Made by a program: the position numbers and the translations under genes | Notes under the pieces: generated by a model | Databases searched by the model: none | Told to the model about the DNA's origin: nothing | The model's input: the letters and a program-made list of their open reading frames with translations, nothing else | Shown: piece by piece, positions 15,809 through 24,363 of the stretch | Numbering within the stretch: position 1 is the stretch's first letter | Layout: each line of letters begins with the position of its first letter | Origin: a bacterium | GTDB lineage: Bacteria; Bacteroidota; Bacteroidia; Flavobacteriales; Schleiferiaceae | Length of the DNA: 64,000 nucleotides | Direction of reading: 5' to 3' | NCBI GenBank assembly: GCA_016125155.1 | Contig: WGMI01000010.1 | Span: forward strand, 16,428 to 80,427

Positions 15809-16561
15809 GTGAAGATCAAGAACATACTGGTTTCTCAACCCGAACCCAAGGTAGACGGGCATTCTCCGTACAAGGAGTTGGCAGACAAACACAAACTGCG
15901 CATAGACTTTCGTCACTTTATCAAAGTGGAGGGCGTGCCGAGTGCTGATTTTCGAAAGGATAAAATCAACATTGCCGAGCATACAGCGGTGATCATGACG
16001 AGCCGAAATGCCGTCGATCACTTTTTCCGTATGTGCGAGGAAATGCGGGTTCCGATCAATCAAGATTTGAAGTATTTCTGTCAAACCGAGGCCATCGCTT
16101 ACTACTTGCAGAAATACGTCATCTACCGCAAGCGGAAAGTGTACCACGGCAAATCGAGCTTTGCCGATTTGATGGCCGTGATCAAAAAGCACAAGGACGA
16201 GCGCTATTTGTTGCCGAGCTCCGACGTTCAAAAAACCGACGTTCCCCAGTTGCTGCACGAAGGCAAAATCAAATACACCCGCGCAATACTGTATCGGACC
16301 GTAAGCAACGATTTGAGCGAGGTGAACATCGGCGACTACGAAATGCTGGTATTTTTTAGCCCGGCCGGAATCAAGTCGCTGTATCAGAACTTCCCGACTT
16401 TTGTCCAAGGGGAAACCCACATTGCCGTATTCGGATCGAGTACTTTGCAAGCGGCTCAAGAAGCGGGTTTGGAAGTGCAAGTGGTCGCGCCCAGCATCGA
16501 GTTTCCCTCGATGACCATGGCGTTGGAAGACCATATAAAGCGCAACCACAAAGCCAAATAA
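15809..16561 (+). CDS. hemD: Uroporphyrinogen-III synthase
   Basis: This 250-residue protein has the two-lobed HemD pattern. An N-terminal segment ILVSQPEPKVDGHSPY precedes TAVIMTSRNAVDHFF, and the second lobe holds DYEMLVFFSPAGIKSLYQNF followed by HIAVFGSSTLQAAQEAGL. The enzyme closes hydroxymethylbilane to uroporphyrinogen III in haem and cobalamin synthesis. HemD sequences are divergent, but this form, with a basic CQTEAIAYYLQKYV region, is the usual Bacteroidota type. The start is GTG 15809. It sits between DUF4271 and rnpA, an arrangement common in the phylum. Other haem genes are not in the window. Confidence 0.88.
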   Translation: MKIKNILVSQPEPKVDGHSPYKELADKHKLRIDFRHFIKVEGVPSADFRKDKINIAEHTAVIMTSRNAVDHFFRMCEEMRVPINQDLKYFCQTEAIAYYLQKYVIYRKRKVYHGKSSFADLMAVIKKHKDERYLLPSSDVQKTDVPQLLHEGKIKYTRAILYRTVSNDLSEVNIGDYEMLVFFSPAGIKSLYQNFPTFVQGETHIAVFGSSTLQAAQEAGLEVQVVAPSIEFPSMTMALEDHIKRNHKAK

Positions 16562-16565
16562 GGCT

Positions 16566-16985
16566 TTGGCGGAATCGGATAGCCCAAAGGCCGATTTGAG
16601 GTTCAACCTGCCCCATAGAGTCAAATCAGAACGGGTCATTGCCCGTTTGTTCGAAGAGGGATGGGTAGAGGGAAAAAGACCGCTGACCCTCCGCATGCTG
16701 CCCGTTCCAAACCTCCCGAGTTCCCAGTTTCTCTTTTCGGCCCCCAAGCGTCGTTTTCGACAGGCCTCGGTGCGCAATCAGGTCAAACGACGCATGAAAG
16801 AGGCGCTGCGGCTCGAATGGGCCTCGGCCCCTGAATCGCTCAAAAGCGGATACGTCTTTGGACTGCTCTGCGTGTCGTCTCCGCCCCCTTCGGTGGCCAC
16901 CCTTCGCGCCGCGCTTCGGGGGGTTTGGCCCAAACTCGAACATCGGCACGGGGCGCAGGGAGCAGCCAATCGATTTGAACAATAG
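16566..16985 (+). CDS. rnpA: Ribonuclease P protein component
   Basis: This 139-residue basic protein carries the RnpA signature FSAPKRRFRQASVRNQVKRR (residues ~58-77), whose R-N-x-x-K-R-R helix binds P RNA. The upstream LPHRVKSERVIARLFEEG fits the first helix of the family. It matures tRNA 5' ends with the catalytic RNA. The start is TTG 16566, four bases after the hemD stop; no ATG or GTG gives the conserved N-terminus, so TTG is well supported. The C-terminus is about 20 residues longer than in E. coli. The gene is not next to rpmH here, as is usual in Bacteroidota. Confidence 0.9.
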   Translation: MAESDSPKADLRFNLPHRVKSERVIARLFEEGWVEGKRPLTLRMLPVPNLPSSQFLFSAPKRRFRQASVRNQVKRRMKEALRLEWASAPESLKSGYVFGLLCVSSPPPSVATLRAALRGVWPKLEHRHGAQGAANRFEQ

Positions 16986-16990
16986 CTTTG
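16983..16990 (+). promoter_or_regulatory. -7 promoter element for ctpA, overlapping the rnpA stop
   Basis: TAGCTTTG matches TAnnTTTG and includes the rnpA stop codon, 41 bases before the ATG at 17032. No good -33 box is present. An imperfect inverted repeat (GGGGAAAG ... CTTATCCCC, 16990-17010) follows in the leader and could fold. Confidence 0.35.
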
Positions 16991-17031
16991 GGGAAAGTGC
17001 CCTTATCCCCAATTGTTTCTAAGGCTTCTGC

Positions 17032-18702
17032 ATGAAACCCGATAAAGTCCACCGAGTTCTGACGCCCAGAACGGTCCCTTCCCTTCGCTCGTTTGGAGCC
17101 GCAATTGTGCTGTTGGCCTTGGGTTTGGGCGCTCGGTCCGATCATTTCGAGATCAACAAACAGCTCGAAATCTTCACGGATGTGTATCGCGAAGTCCACC
17201 AGCACTACGTAGACCCAGTGTCTTCTTCCAAACTCATGGAAACGGCCCTGCATGCCATGCTGGCGACGTTGGACCCCTACACCAACTACATTCCCGAATC
17301 GGCCGTTGAAGATTTTCGTTCGGAGAACACGGGTCAATATGGAGGCATTGGCGCCAGTCTGAGTCCACGGGGCAAAAGCATGGTAGTGAGTTCGATTCAT
17401 CCGGGCGCCTCGGCTGATCTGGCCGGTTTGCACATCGGCGATGAGCTGCTCGACATCGACGGCACCCCGCTCGAAGGACTGGATATGAACCAGGTATTCC
17501 GATTGATCAAAGGAAGCCCGGGTACATCTCTGGATGTGACCTACGAACGCAAGGGAAAAAAGACCAAGACTTCGCTCAAGCGGGTCGAAGTGCGTGCGTT
17601 CAACGTAGCTTACAGCGGCTTTGTAGCCGATGGGGTAGGCTATATCTACCTCGCGAATTTCATGAACAAGGCCTCGGACGAAATCAAAACGGCCTATTAC
17701 GAACTCTTGAAACAAGGGCCCGTGAAGAGCTTGGTCCTCGACCTGAGGGGCAATCCCGGAGGGCTGTTGGACGAGGCCGTCCGCACCTGCAACTTGTTTT
17801 TGCCCAAGGGACAAGAGGTGGTGCGCACCAAGGGGCGCGACCGGGCTTCAGAAGAAATTTTCCGAACCACAGCCAACCCCATGGATGCCGAAATCCCCTT
17901 GGTGGTGCTGATCAATTCCGGCTCGGCCTCGGCCAGCGAAATTGTGGCGGGCACCTTGCAGGATCTGGACCGGGCGGTGGTCCTGGGGCAGCGTTCGTTT
18001 GGAAAAGGCCTGGTCCAACAGAGCAAACCCATCAGCTATGGCAGCCAGATTAAAATCACCATCGCCAAATATTACACCCCTTCCGGTCGGTGTATTCAGG
18101 CGCTCAACTATGCCGATCGGGCCGAAGACGGGAGTGTGCGCGCGGTGCCCGACAGTGTGCGCAGTCGGTTCAGCACCCGTGGAGGGCGGACGGTCTACGA
18201 CGGCGGCGGCATCGATCCCGACGTGGTGGTTCCCGAACCAAAAGGTTCGGCTTTGCTCGATGGATTGGAAGATCAATGGACCGTATTCGATTTCGCCAAC
18301 GAAGTAGCCGAAAACAAACCCGAGTCGTTTCAACCGGGCAAGTTCGAGGTAGACGACCGGCTCTATGCTCGATTTGTCGATTTTGCCCAGAAGCGCGGAT
18401 TTGCCCACCAGTCTTATTCCGAGCAACTCATGGCCCGGCTGGACACCGTCTTGCGTCTGGAAGGCTATGGAGACCTCTCGAAAGAATTGGAAAGTCTGCG
18501 CCAGCAAACGTTGAAAATGAAGTCGAACGACCTCGATCGTCAAAGGGCGCGTTTGGCGCCGTGGATTGGAGCCGAGCTGTGCGAGCGGTGGGGGTATTTG
18601 CCGGGGCGCATCGAATATGTCCTGAAACACGACGAGGAGACCCAAAAAGCCGTAGAACTCCTCCGTAAGCCCGAAGTCTATTCTAAGGTATTGAAGCCCT
18701 GA
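17032..18702 (+). CDS. Carboxy-terminal processing protease (S41A, CtpA/Prc family)
   Basis: This 556-residue protein has an N-terminal hydrophobic export segment (FGAAIVLLALGLGA, residues ~22-35). A PDZ domain follows (GGIGASLSPRGKSMVVSSI to LLDIDGTPLEGLDM, ~100-185) and then the S41 protease core. Catalytic residues are visible: the serine in NSGSASASEIVAG (~305) and the lysine in GQRSFGKGLVQ, four turns later. The C-terminal ~150 residues form the helical extension seen in Bacteroidota tail-specific proteases. It acts in the periplasm on C-terminal tails of proteins. It starts 46 bases after rnpA and probably has its own promoter. Its stop overlaps the proposed CTG start of the next gene. 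Confidence 0.92.
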   Translation: MKPDKVHRVLTPRTVPSLRSFGAAIVLLALGLGARSDHFEINKQLEIFTDVYREVHQHYVDPVSSSKLMETALHAMLATLDPYTNYIPESAVEDFRSENTGQYGGIGASLSPRGKSMVVSSIHPGASADLAGLHIGDELLDIDGTPLEGLDMNQVFRLIKGSPGTSLDVTYERKGKKTKTSLKRVEVRAFNVAYSGFVADGVGYIYLANFMNKASDEIKTAYYELLKQGPVKSLVLDLRGNPGGLLDEAVRTCNLFLPKGQEVVRTKGRDRASEEIFRTTANPMDAEIPLVVLINSGSASASEIVAGTLQDLDRAVVLGQRSFGKGLVQQSKPISYGSQIKITIAKYYTPSGRCIQALNYADRAEDGSVRAVPDSVRSRFSTRGGRTVYDGGGIDPDVVVPEPKGSALLDGLEDQWTVFDFANEVAENKPESFQPGKFEVDDRLYARFVDFAQKRGFAHQSYSEQLMARLDTVLRLEGYGDLSKELESLRQQTLKMKSNDLDRQRARLAPWIGAELCERWGYLPGRIEYVLKHDEETQKAVELLRKPEVYSKVLKP

Positions 18703-20012
18703 AACCCGAACTCTTCGAACGCATTAAAGAAGGCGGGTACGGACTGGCGCTCTGTTATTTCGCTTTCTTTTTGCCGTTTCAAGCTCCTTGGGCCCCTACG
18801 GCTCTGGGGTTGATGCTTTTTGGGTTCTTCTGGACCCTGCGGTCGGACTGGGCTGACCTGCCGGCTCAGCTGTGGGGCAATCCGGCATTTCGATGGGCGC
18901 TGTGGTTCTTCATCGCCACCCTGGCATCGGTATTTTGGAGCGACAACCGTTCGGAGGCCTGGCGGCTATTCGCGCTTAAAATACCCTTGCTGGCCTGGCC
19001 TTTGGCCTTGGCCGGGGTCGAAACGCCCTATCGATTTCGGATCTCTGTCCTGCTCGATGTGTTTGTACTCGGGCTGTCTTTGAGCTGCCTATCCTTGTTG
19101 GGAATGGCGCTCTACCAAAGCTTAGTCCTCGGGGCCCAGGAGGCCTTTTTCTACCACAATTTGATGCGGTGGCCCCTGTTGCCGGGGCATTATTTCTCGC
19201 TCTATCTCGTCTTTGGAGCCGGATGGACGCTCCATAGACTATTGCGCGATTTTAATACAGCCTCTGGTGGAGTTTTGGTGCTGCGCACGGCCGCTCTGGC
19301 CTTATTTGTGCTGGTCCTTTCGCTCACTGCGGTGCGCATTGCCGCGCTGGGGTTGGTCGCTGCCCTGCTGTTTGCGCTCTCCGACGCCCTGCCCAAGATT
19401 CCGCTGCGCAATTGGGGGATCGCCCTGAGCGGTCTGGGGGTTTTTGGATTGCTCATGCTCTCTCCCGAGACCCGCCGCAGGGCGACCGAAACCTGGGACG
19501 AATGGAAGAGCTTCAACCGCCTCGAGACCGAGAAACAGACCAATGCGCGGGTGTATTTGTGGAAACACGGTTGGAGTGTATTGAACGAACGCCCTTGGTT
19601 GGGGCACGGATTGGGCGATGCAGACGACCGCCTCCAAGAACAACTCAAACAAGAAACCGCGCTGTTTTGGGACGGTAGCGGACACTACCGATTGAGCGAC
19701 CGCCGCTTGAACTACCACAATACCTTTCTTCAAACCGCGGCCCAAATGGGATGGCTGGGGTTGGTTATATTGGTATTTCTCTTTGCGACCCTGCTCCACA
19801 GCAGAGCGGGGTTTGCCTCACGGCTGCTCGGGCTGGTCTGCCTGATTTCGTTCAGTACCGAATCCATGCTCGAACGACAGGCCGGAGTATTCTTTTTCGG
19901 CTTTATGTTCGCTTTGCTTGCGGTAGAGGCCGAGCGGACGAAGCGGAAAGCGCCAACAGCAGCACCGCGGCAAACAACACCCCTTTTTGACGGTCGATCA
20001 GAGACTCTGTAA
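18699..20012 (+). CDS. O-antigen ligase/polymerase-like membrane protein (paralogue A; probable CTG start)
   Basis: This protein has about 12 membrane segments and the Wzy_C-type core, with HGLGDADDRLQEQL and HNTFLQTAAQMGWLGL in the periplasmic loop region. It ends in the motif TESMLERQAGVFF, shared with the converging paralogue. The first standard start is TTG 18771, but that would cut the first membrane helix (GLALCYFAFFLPFQ). The frame is open back to 18687, and CTG 18699 overlaps the protease stop as CTGA, in line with the ATGA/GTGA overlaps elsewhere, so I use it (437 residues). The last 110 bases overlap the minus-strand ligase. Its role may be to ligate or polymerise a lipid-linked glycan; the substrate is unknown. 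Confidence 0.83.
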   Translation: MKPELFERIKEGGYGLALCYFAFFLPFQAPWAPTALGLMLFGFFWTLRSDWADLPAQLWGNPAFRWALWFFIATLASVFWSDNRSEAWRLFALKIPLLAWPLALAGVETPYRFRISVLLDVFVLGLSLSCLSLLGMALYQSLVLGAQEAFFYHNLMRWPLLPGHYFSLYLVFGAGWTLHRLLRDFNTASGGVLVLRTAALALFVLVLSLTAVRIAALGLVAALLFALSDALPKIPLRNWGIALSGLGVFGLLMLSPETRRRATETWDEWKSFNRLETEKQTNARVYLWKHGWSVLNERPWLGHGLGDADDRLQEQLKQETALFWDGSGHYRLSDRRLNYHNTFLQTAAQMGWLGLVILVFLFATLLHSRAGFASRLLGLVCLISFSTESMLERQAGVFFFGFMFALLAVEAERTKRKAPTAAPRQTTPLFDGRSETL

Positions 20013-21183
20013 GTCCACTTAGCGCGAAAAACACCACGGCGGCGAACAACAAGGGATCGCGGTTTTTCCAGCCCCGGCGCCCGAGTCCGATCAAAAACCA
20101 CAACAGCAGCGCCAGCCCCGCCCAACCGCCTTGGAGCAGGATTTGGTAGTACATATTGTGGGCATTGTAGCGGTTTTGAACCCCCAACACAAATCCGATG
20201 TCGGCATACGAGCGCTCGAGCTCTCTCTGGGCATCGGCTCCAAAACCGTACCAAGGTGCCCTTTGTAGGGCATGGCGAACGCCCTCCCACTCGGCCAGTC
20301 GAATGGTGAAACCGCTAAAGGCTTCGATGCGGTCTGCGTCCAAATCGTATTCGAGCGAAAATCCTTGGGTCCAGCGCGATCGGATCGATTCGGGCCCCTT
20401 CCACAACAGCCATCCCAGCGAGAGCAGCAAGCCACCGCCAAAGGCCCCCAAACGGATCCAGGGAATCCCCCCGGGCATCAAGGTGCGGATAAACAATACC
20501 AGCGTAAGCGGCAGGGTCACACCCAAGGCGATCCAGTTCATGCGGCCTTGCAGGATAAAAAACAGGACCACCATCGACAACAGCGCCCCCCCGGTGGCCC
20601 ATTTCGGCCAGGCTGGGGTGCCCGGGGTCAAAAATCGCTCTAAACCAGAGGCCATTATCAACAAGCCTGCGAACAGGCTCATATAGGCGGGGTGCCAGCC
20701 GAGTGGAAAGCTGTAATGGTCGTAGAAGAAATAGGCGGCATAAGCCTGCCCGGGTTCGGCTTGATGCTCGGCCCTCCACCAAGACAAACCCAGCCCATAC
20801 AGCGCGGTGGCGAACAATCCGAGCCACGTTGCCGCCAATAGAACCCGGCGCCCGGGCAACCGCTCGGGCCCCAAGAGCAGCAATACGAGGGGAAAAACCA
20901 CAAAGGCAGAGCGCACCTGCATCAAATTGGCTGTGTTCTTGGGATCCGAAAACAGCCCGAAGGATGCTGTGAGCGCGAACAAGGCCATCGAAGGCCAGAG
21001 CCACCTGGTCGACGGGCGCATCCCGCGCTTGACCCAAGCCGCTTTCCAGAGACTCGGGTCAAAAATGACCAAGGCGGCGAGTGCGACCAGAGGTCCATTT
21101 CCCAGGCGTTCGCCCGTAGACATCCAAAAAAAGGACAGCAACAGCAGCCCATGGCGCACAGTATCGATGGGGCGCGGGTTCAT
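19903..21183 (-). CDS. O-antigen ligase/polymerase-like membrane protein (paralogue B)
   Basis: This 426-residue protein has about 11-12 membrane segments and a large loop (RWTQGFSLEYDLDADRIEAF to YGFGADAQRELERSY). The Wzy_C-type motif HNMYYQILLQGGWAGLALLL follows. Its end, LTESLIDRQKGVLF, matches TESMLERQAGVFF in the plus-strand neighbour, so the two are paralogues. ATG 21183 overlaps the WecA-like stop as ATGA. It is the last gene of a six-gene chain that includes a flippase and glycosyltransferases. The final 110 bases lie antisense to the convergent paralogue. The likely job is joining or polymerising the glycan built by that chain; ligase and polymerase cannot be told apart from sequence alone. 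Confidence 0.87.
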   Translation of the reverse strand: MNPRPIDTVRHGLLLLSFFWMSTGERLGNGPLVALAALVIFDPSLWKAAWVKRGMRPSTRWLWPSMALFALTASFGLFSDPKNTANLMQVRSAFVVFPLVLLLLGPERLPGRRVLLAATWLGLFATALYGLGLSWWRAEHQAEPGQAYAAYFFYDHYSFPLGWHPAYMSLFAGLLIMASGLERFLTPGTPAWPKWATGGALLSMVVLFFILQGRMNWIALGVTLPLTLVLFIRTLMPGGIPWIRLGAFGGGLLLSLGWLLWKGPESIRSRWTQGFSLEYDLDADRIEAFSGFTIRLAEWEGVRHALQRAPWYGFGADAQRELERSYADIGFVLGVQNRYNAHNMYYQILLQGGWAGLALLLWFLIGLGRRGWKNRDPLLFAAVVFFALSGLTESLIDRQKGVLFAAVLLLALSASSARPLPQAKRT

Positions 21184-22253
21184 GCTTCGGGCTCGGGTCT
21201 GAGCAATTTGGTCCAACGGGGAATTTGGCTGAGCACCAGGGCCAGCACCACGTACAACAGGAGCTGGTATTTGGGGAGCATGCGCCCTTTCAAGGCCGTG
21301 GCCAGCGCGGCAAAAAGCGCAGCGGTGGTCACCAAAACGGCCGTCCCTTGCCGGTGGCTCAACCCGGCATCGAGGAGCAAGTGATGGATGTGATTTCGAT
21401 CCGGACTAAAGGGAGATCGGCCCCGCATCAACCGCAAGACCACGACCCGAACGGTATCAAATACGGGGATCAGGACCAAGGCAAAAGCATATACAGCGGA
21501 ACCAATGGCATAAAAGAAATTGGGCTCGGCCACTACGCTTTTTTGGATGAAGAACACGGTAATAACCGCGAGGTTGAACCCGAGGATCATGCTGCCGCTG
21601 TCGCCCATAAAAATCTTGGCCTTGCGCCGGTAGTTGTAGGGTAAAAAGCCGAGGAGGGCACCGGCATAACTCAGACACAAGATGAGGAACAGCGCCTCGT
21701 TCATTCGGTAAAACCAATAGGCATAGATGAGCAAGATCAACACCCCCAGACCAGAGCTCAGCCCGTTGATGCCATCGATAAAATTGAAAGAGTTGATCAG
21801 CATCAAAAACAAAACCACAGAACCCAGCACGCTGACGGCATAAGGCAATTCCCCGATCCCAAACAAACCGTACAGGCTTTCCATGCGCACGTTCCCGACC
21901 AAGACCACGAGCAACACCGCGAGCAATTGACCCACGATTTTCTTGCTGGGACTTAAAGGGAACAAATCGTCTTTGATCCCCATCGAAAACAAGATGATGT
22001 AGGCCGCGAGGATCGAATTCTGTTGCGGATAATCCAGACCTGCAGAAAACAGCACAAAGCTGAACAAAAAGGCCCCGAAGATGGGAATGCCCCCAAGCGC
22101 CCCGATGCGCCGGGTATGGACTTTGCGCGCGTCGGGCTCGTCGTAGAGTCGCTTGACCAGACTGAGCTGAATCATGGCCGGAATGGCCGCGTAGCACACC
22201 GCAAAGGACAGCGCCGCGCTTAAAACCGGAAACCATGTGGTCCAAGCATTCAC
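21180..22253 (-). CDS. Undecaprenyl-phosphate sugar-1-phosphate transferase (WecA/TagO/MraY superfamily)
   Basis: This 357-residue, 10-11-helix protein has the superfamily's catalytic loops: GIKDDLFPLSPSKK (metal-binding aspartates), NSFNFIDGINGLSSGLG and FMGDSGSMILGF. The cytoplasmic DRNHIHHLLLDAGLSH supplies the HIHH motif, which marks WecA-type GlcNAc-1-phosphate transferases and is absent from MraY. It would start lipid-linked glycan synthesis by putting a HexNAc-1-phosphate on undecaprenyl phosphate. GTG 22253 overlaps the upstream glycosyltransferase stop as GTGA; the longer open frame upstream mirrors that gene. Linked flippase, GT2 and ligase genes complete a small surface-glycan set. 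Confidence 0.92.
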   Translation of the reverse strand: MNAWTTWFPVLSAALSFAVCYAAIPAMIQLSLVKRLYDEPDARKVHTRRIGALGGIPIFGAFLFSFVLFSAGLDYPQQNSILAAYIILFSMGIKDDLFPLSPSKKIVGQLLAVLLVVLVGNVRMESLYGLFGIGELPYAVSVLGSVVLFLMLINSFNFIDGINGLSSGLGVLILLIYAYWFYRMNEALFLILCLSYAGALLGFLPYNYRRKAKIFMGDSGSMILGFNLAVITVFFIQKSVVAEPNFFYAIGSAVYAFALVLIPVFDTVRVVVLRLMRGRSPFSPDRNHIHHLLLDAGLSHRQGTAVLVTTAALFAALATALKGRMLPKYQLLLYVVLALVLSQIPRWTKLLRPEPEA

Positions 22254-23080
22254 GACAATGGGGTATAGCGCGCTTTGCGGTTCAACCGAGTCCGTCCCGC
22301 ATCGAACCACCAGCCCCATTTGTCGAAATAGGCCTTGGCGGAACGCAGATGGAGCTGTAATGCCGAAGTGCTCTTGTATGACGCTTTTTGATAGTCGTGC
22401 ACGATCTCGAATTCGGGTCTGTGGTGATTGGTGGCCATTTCCGCTGCCCTTCTGCAAAAGTCCACATCTTCGAGATACAGAAAAAAGCGTTCGTCGAATC
22501 CGCCGAGGGCCTGGAGCAGTCGGTCGTCGAACCACATAAAACAACCCGAAAGCACAGGTACTTCCATGGGCTTCAAATAATCGGCCTGCCGAAATTCGTA
22601 ACGGTCGAAACAGAACCGCAATCCCCGCTTGAGTGCGTCGGGCAAAAACCGCCGACCGAGCAGGTCAAAGGGCGTGGGCAGTCTTTTGCATAGGTATTGG
22701 ATGCAGCCATCGGGATAGCGAATCAGAGGGGTCACCACGCCGGGTTGGTCCCATTGGGGCCACAAAGTGGCCAATCCGCGAAGCACTTCGGGTCCAAACC
22801 GTACATCGGGGTTGAGCACGAGGTGGAAGTCGAATCGGTGGACCGAGCTGCGGAGCACGAGGTTATGCGCAGCCCCAAAACCGAGATTCCGACCGGGGTC
22901 GAGGTATTCGAGTCCCATCGAATCGGCCCATGCCTTTACCCCTGTTTCTGAACGGTTGTCGACCAGAACGAGCCTGAGCGGGCCCTCCCACGATTGCCGA
23001 ACACTGTCGACCGCTTGGGTCAAAAGCGAAATCGAATGCCCGTAGGTCACAATGGAACACGAAAGAGAAGGTCTGTTCAC
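22250..23080 (-). CDS. Family 2 glycosyltransferase (rhamnosyltransferase-like)
   Basis: This 276-residue cytosolic enzyme starts LSCSIVTYGHSISLLTQAVD, a GT-A fold opening. The nucleotide-sugar motifs are LVLVDNRSE, the DxD-like NPDVRFG, and the acceptor-side FFLYLEDVDFCRRA, whose ED is the usual catalytic base pair. This arrangement matches the WbbL-like group in GT2. It should add a sugar, possibly rhamnose, to the lipid carrier started by the neighbouring WecA-like enzyme. The start is GTG 23080, overlapping the flippase stop as GTGA. It is the only glycosyltransferase in the cluster, so the glycan is very short or other transferases act from elsewhere. Confidence 0.88.
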   Translation of the reverse strand: MNRPSLSCSIVTYGHSISLLTQAVDSVRQSWEGPLRLVLVDNRSETGVKAWADSMGLEYLDPGRNLGFGAAHNLVLRSSVHRFDFHLVLNPDVRFGPEVLRGLATLWPQWDQPGVVTPLIRYPDGCIQYLCKRLPTPFDLLGRRFLPDALKRGLRFCFDRYEFRQADYLKPMEVPVLSGCFMWFDDRLLQALGGFDERFFLYLEDVDFCRRAAEMATNHHRPEFEIVHDYQKASYKSTSALQLHLRSAKAYFDKWGWWFDAGRTRLNRKARYTPLS

Positions 23081-24363
23081 GGCGGCAAATTAGAACCTTC
23101 GCCAGCCGAATCCACAGAAGCGGGCTCGGGGTGCGTTTTTCTCAGTTCGAGCATAGAACGGATCAGCAAGACCACTTCGACGGCATAAACGGTTATCAGG
23201 ACCCACCCCCAGCCCCCTTCTTGCGTACCAAAGGCCGTCAGAATCCACTGAATTAGGCTCATAACCACGGCGGTCCGCGCATAGCTGCGCGCATTCCCTT
23301 GGGCAATCTGGGCGACCTCGGCCAAATGCCGGTAGGCGAACAGAAAAGGAATACCCGCAGAGGCCACGAGCATAGGCACAAAAGCCGGTCCCAAGGCTGC
23401 GCTCAACTGGGGGCGCGCCCACCAGAGCAACATCCCAAAAACCAACAAAAACAAGGCATACAATCCGAGCGACCCCCCCACAGCCCGGTACAATTCCCCA
23501 CGGCGAACCATGGATCCCTTTTGTGACCAGCGCAAACTGAGCCGGGGCAAGAGCACCGTACCCAGGGCCTGTATGCCCAATTTGAGCGCGAGGATAAACT
23601 TGTCTACAAAGGCAAACGCACTGACTGTGGAAGCGGGTTGGAAGGCGCCGATCATCAGCATTGGTGCTTGGGCAAAGCTGGCGTTGGCTGCGGAAATCCA
23701 AAACAGCCCCGCGCTTTCTCGCAGATAGCGCCATACCGCGCCGGTCGAAAACCGAACCCAGCGCATCCCCAAATGGGACAGTCTCCACCAGGACCACACC
23801 CCTACCGAACTGACGCAGAGCGCACTGAATGTCGGGACGAGCCAATCGTGACCGGGCTTGCGCACCATGGTAAACACCAGAATTGTATACGCCAGCCGTT
23901 GAAGAGATTGGGCAATATTGATTTCCGCAAAACGACCCATGCCCTGAAAAACCCCAATGGGCAAGGAAGAATTCGCGGGTACAAAGAGATAGCTCAATCC
24001 AAACAACAGGGCGTACGCCCGATAGGCCGGAACCGCATAGACGATGAGAAAAAAGGGTAGCGCCAAAACCAGACTCAGCCCGAACCGGGCCCATTGCACC
24101 CCCGCCACCAAATGGGGGCGATTTCCTTCGGCTGTGCGCACCCATTCTCGGGTCCAGAAGGAATGAAACCCGAAATCGGCCACAACAGAAAAGAGACCGT
24201 TGAGGGCCTGGGCAATCATCAAGGCCCCGAAGCGCGCCTCGCCCAATACGGTATACAGATAGGGAAGGGTGAGCAAGGGCAAAAGCATCCATATACCCTG
24301 CAAACCCCCTACCCAGGCAAAGTCGCGCAGCAAAGACGAAGGAAGGGCTGAGGACTTCTTCAC
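23077..24363 (-). CDS. Polysaccharide flippase (Wzx-like, MOP superfamily)
   Basis: This 428-residue protein has about 12 membrane segments and an N-terminal stretch (WVGGLQGIWMLLPLLTLPYLY, then GEARFGALMIAQALNG) that fits the Polysacc_synt flippase group. It differs in sequence from the flippase at 899-2377, so the two clusters have separate exporters. GTG 24363 overlaps the MurF-Alr stop as GTGA, and its own stop overlaps the GT2 start the same way. It would move the WecA/GT2-built lipid-linked glycan to the periplasmic face for the ligase downstream. Confidence 0.88.
   Translation of the reverse strand: MKKSSALPSSLLRDFAWVGGLQGIWMLLPLLTLPYLYTVLGEARFGALMIAQALNGLFSVVADFGFHSFWTREWVRTAEGNRPHLVAGVQWARFGLSLVLALPFFLIVYAVPAYRAYALLFGLSYLFVPANSSLPIGVFQGMGRFAEINIAQSLQRLAYTILVFTMVRKPGHDWLVPTFSALCVSSVGVWSWWRLSHLGMRWVRFSTGAVWRYLRESAGLFWISAANASFAQAPMLMIGAFQPASTVSAFAFVDKFILALKLGIQALGTVLLPRLSLRWSQKGSMVRRGELYRAVGGSLGLYALFLLVFGMLLWWARPQLSAALGPAFVPMLVASAGIPFLFAYRHLAEVAQIAQGNARSYARTAVVMSLIQWILTAFGTQEGGWGWVLITVYAVEVVLLIRSMLELRKTHPEPASVDSAGEGSNLPP

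Noticed and set aside
15335..16777. A 480-codon minus-strand frame across DUF4271, hemD and rnpA
   Set aside because: It crosses three well-supported plus-strand genes and has no recognisable protein pattern.
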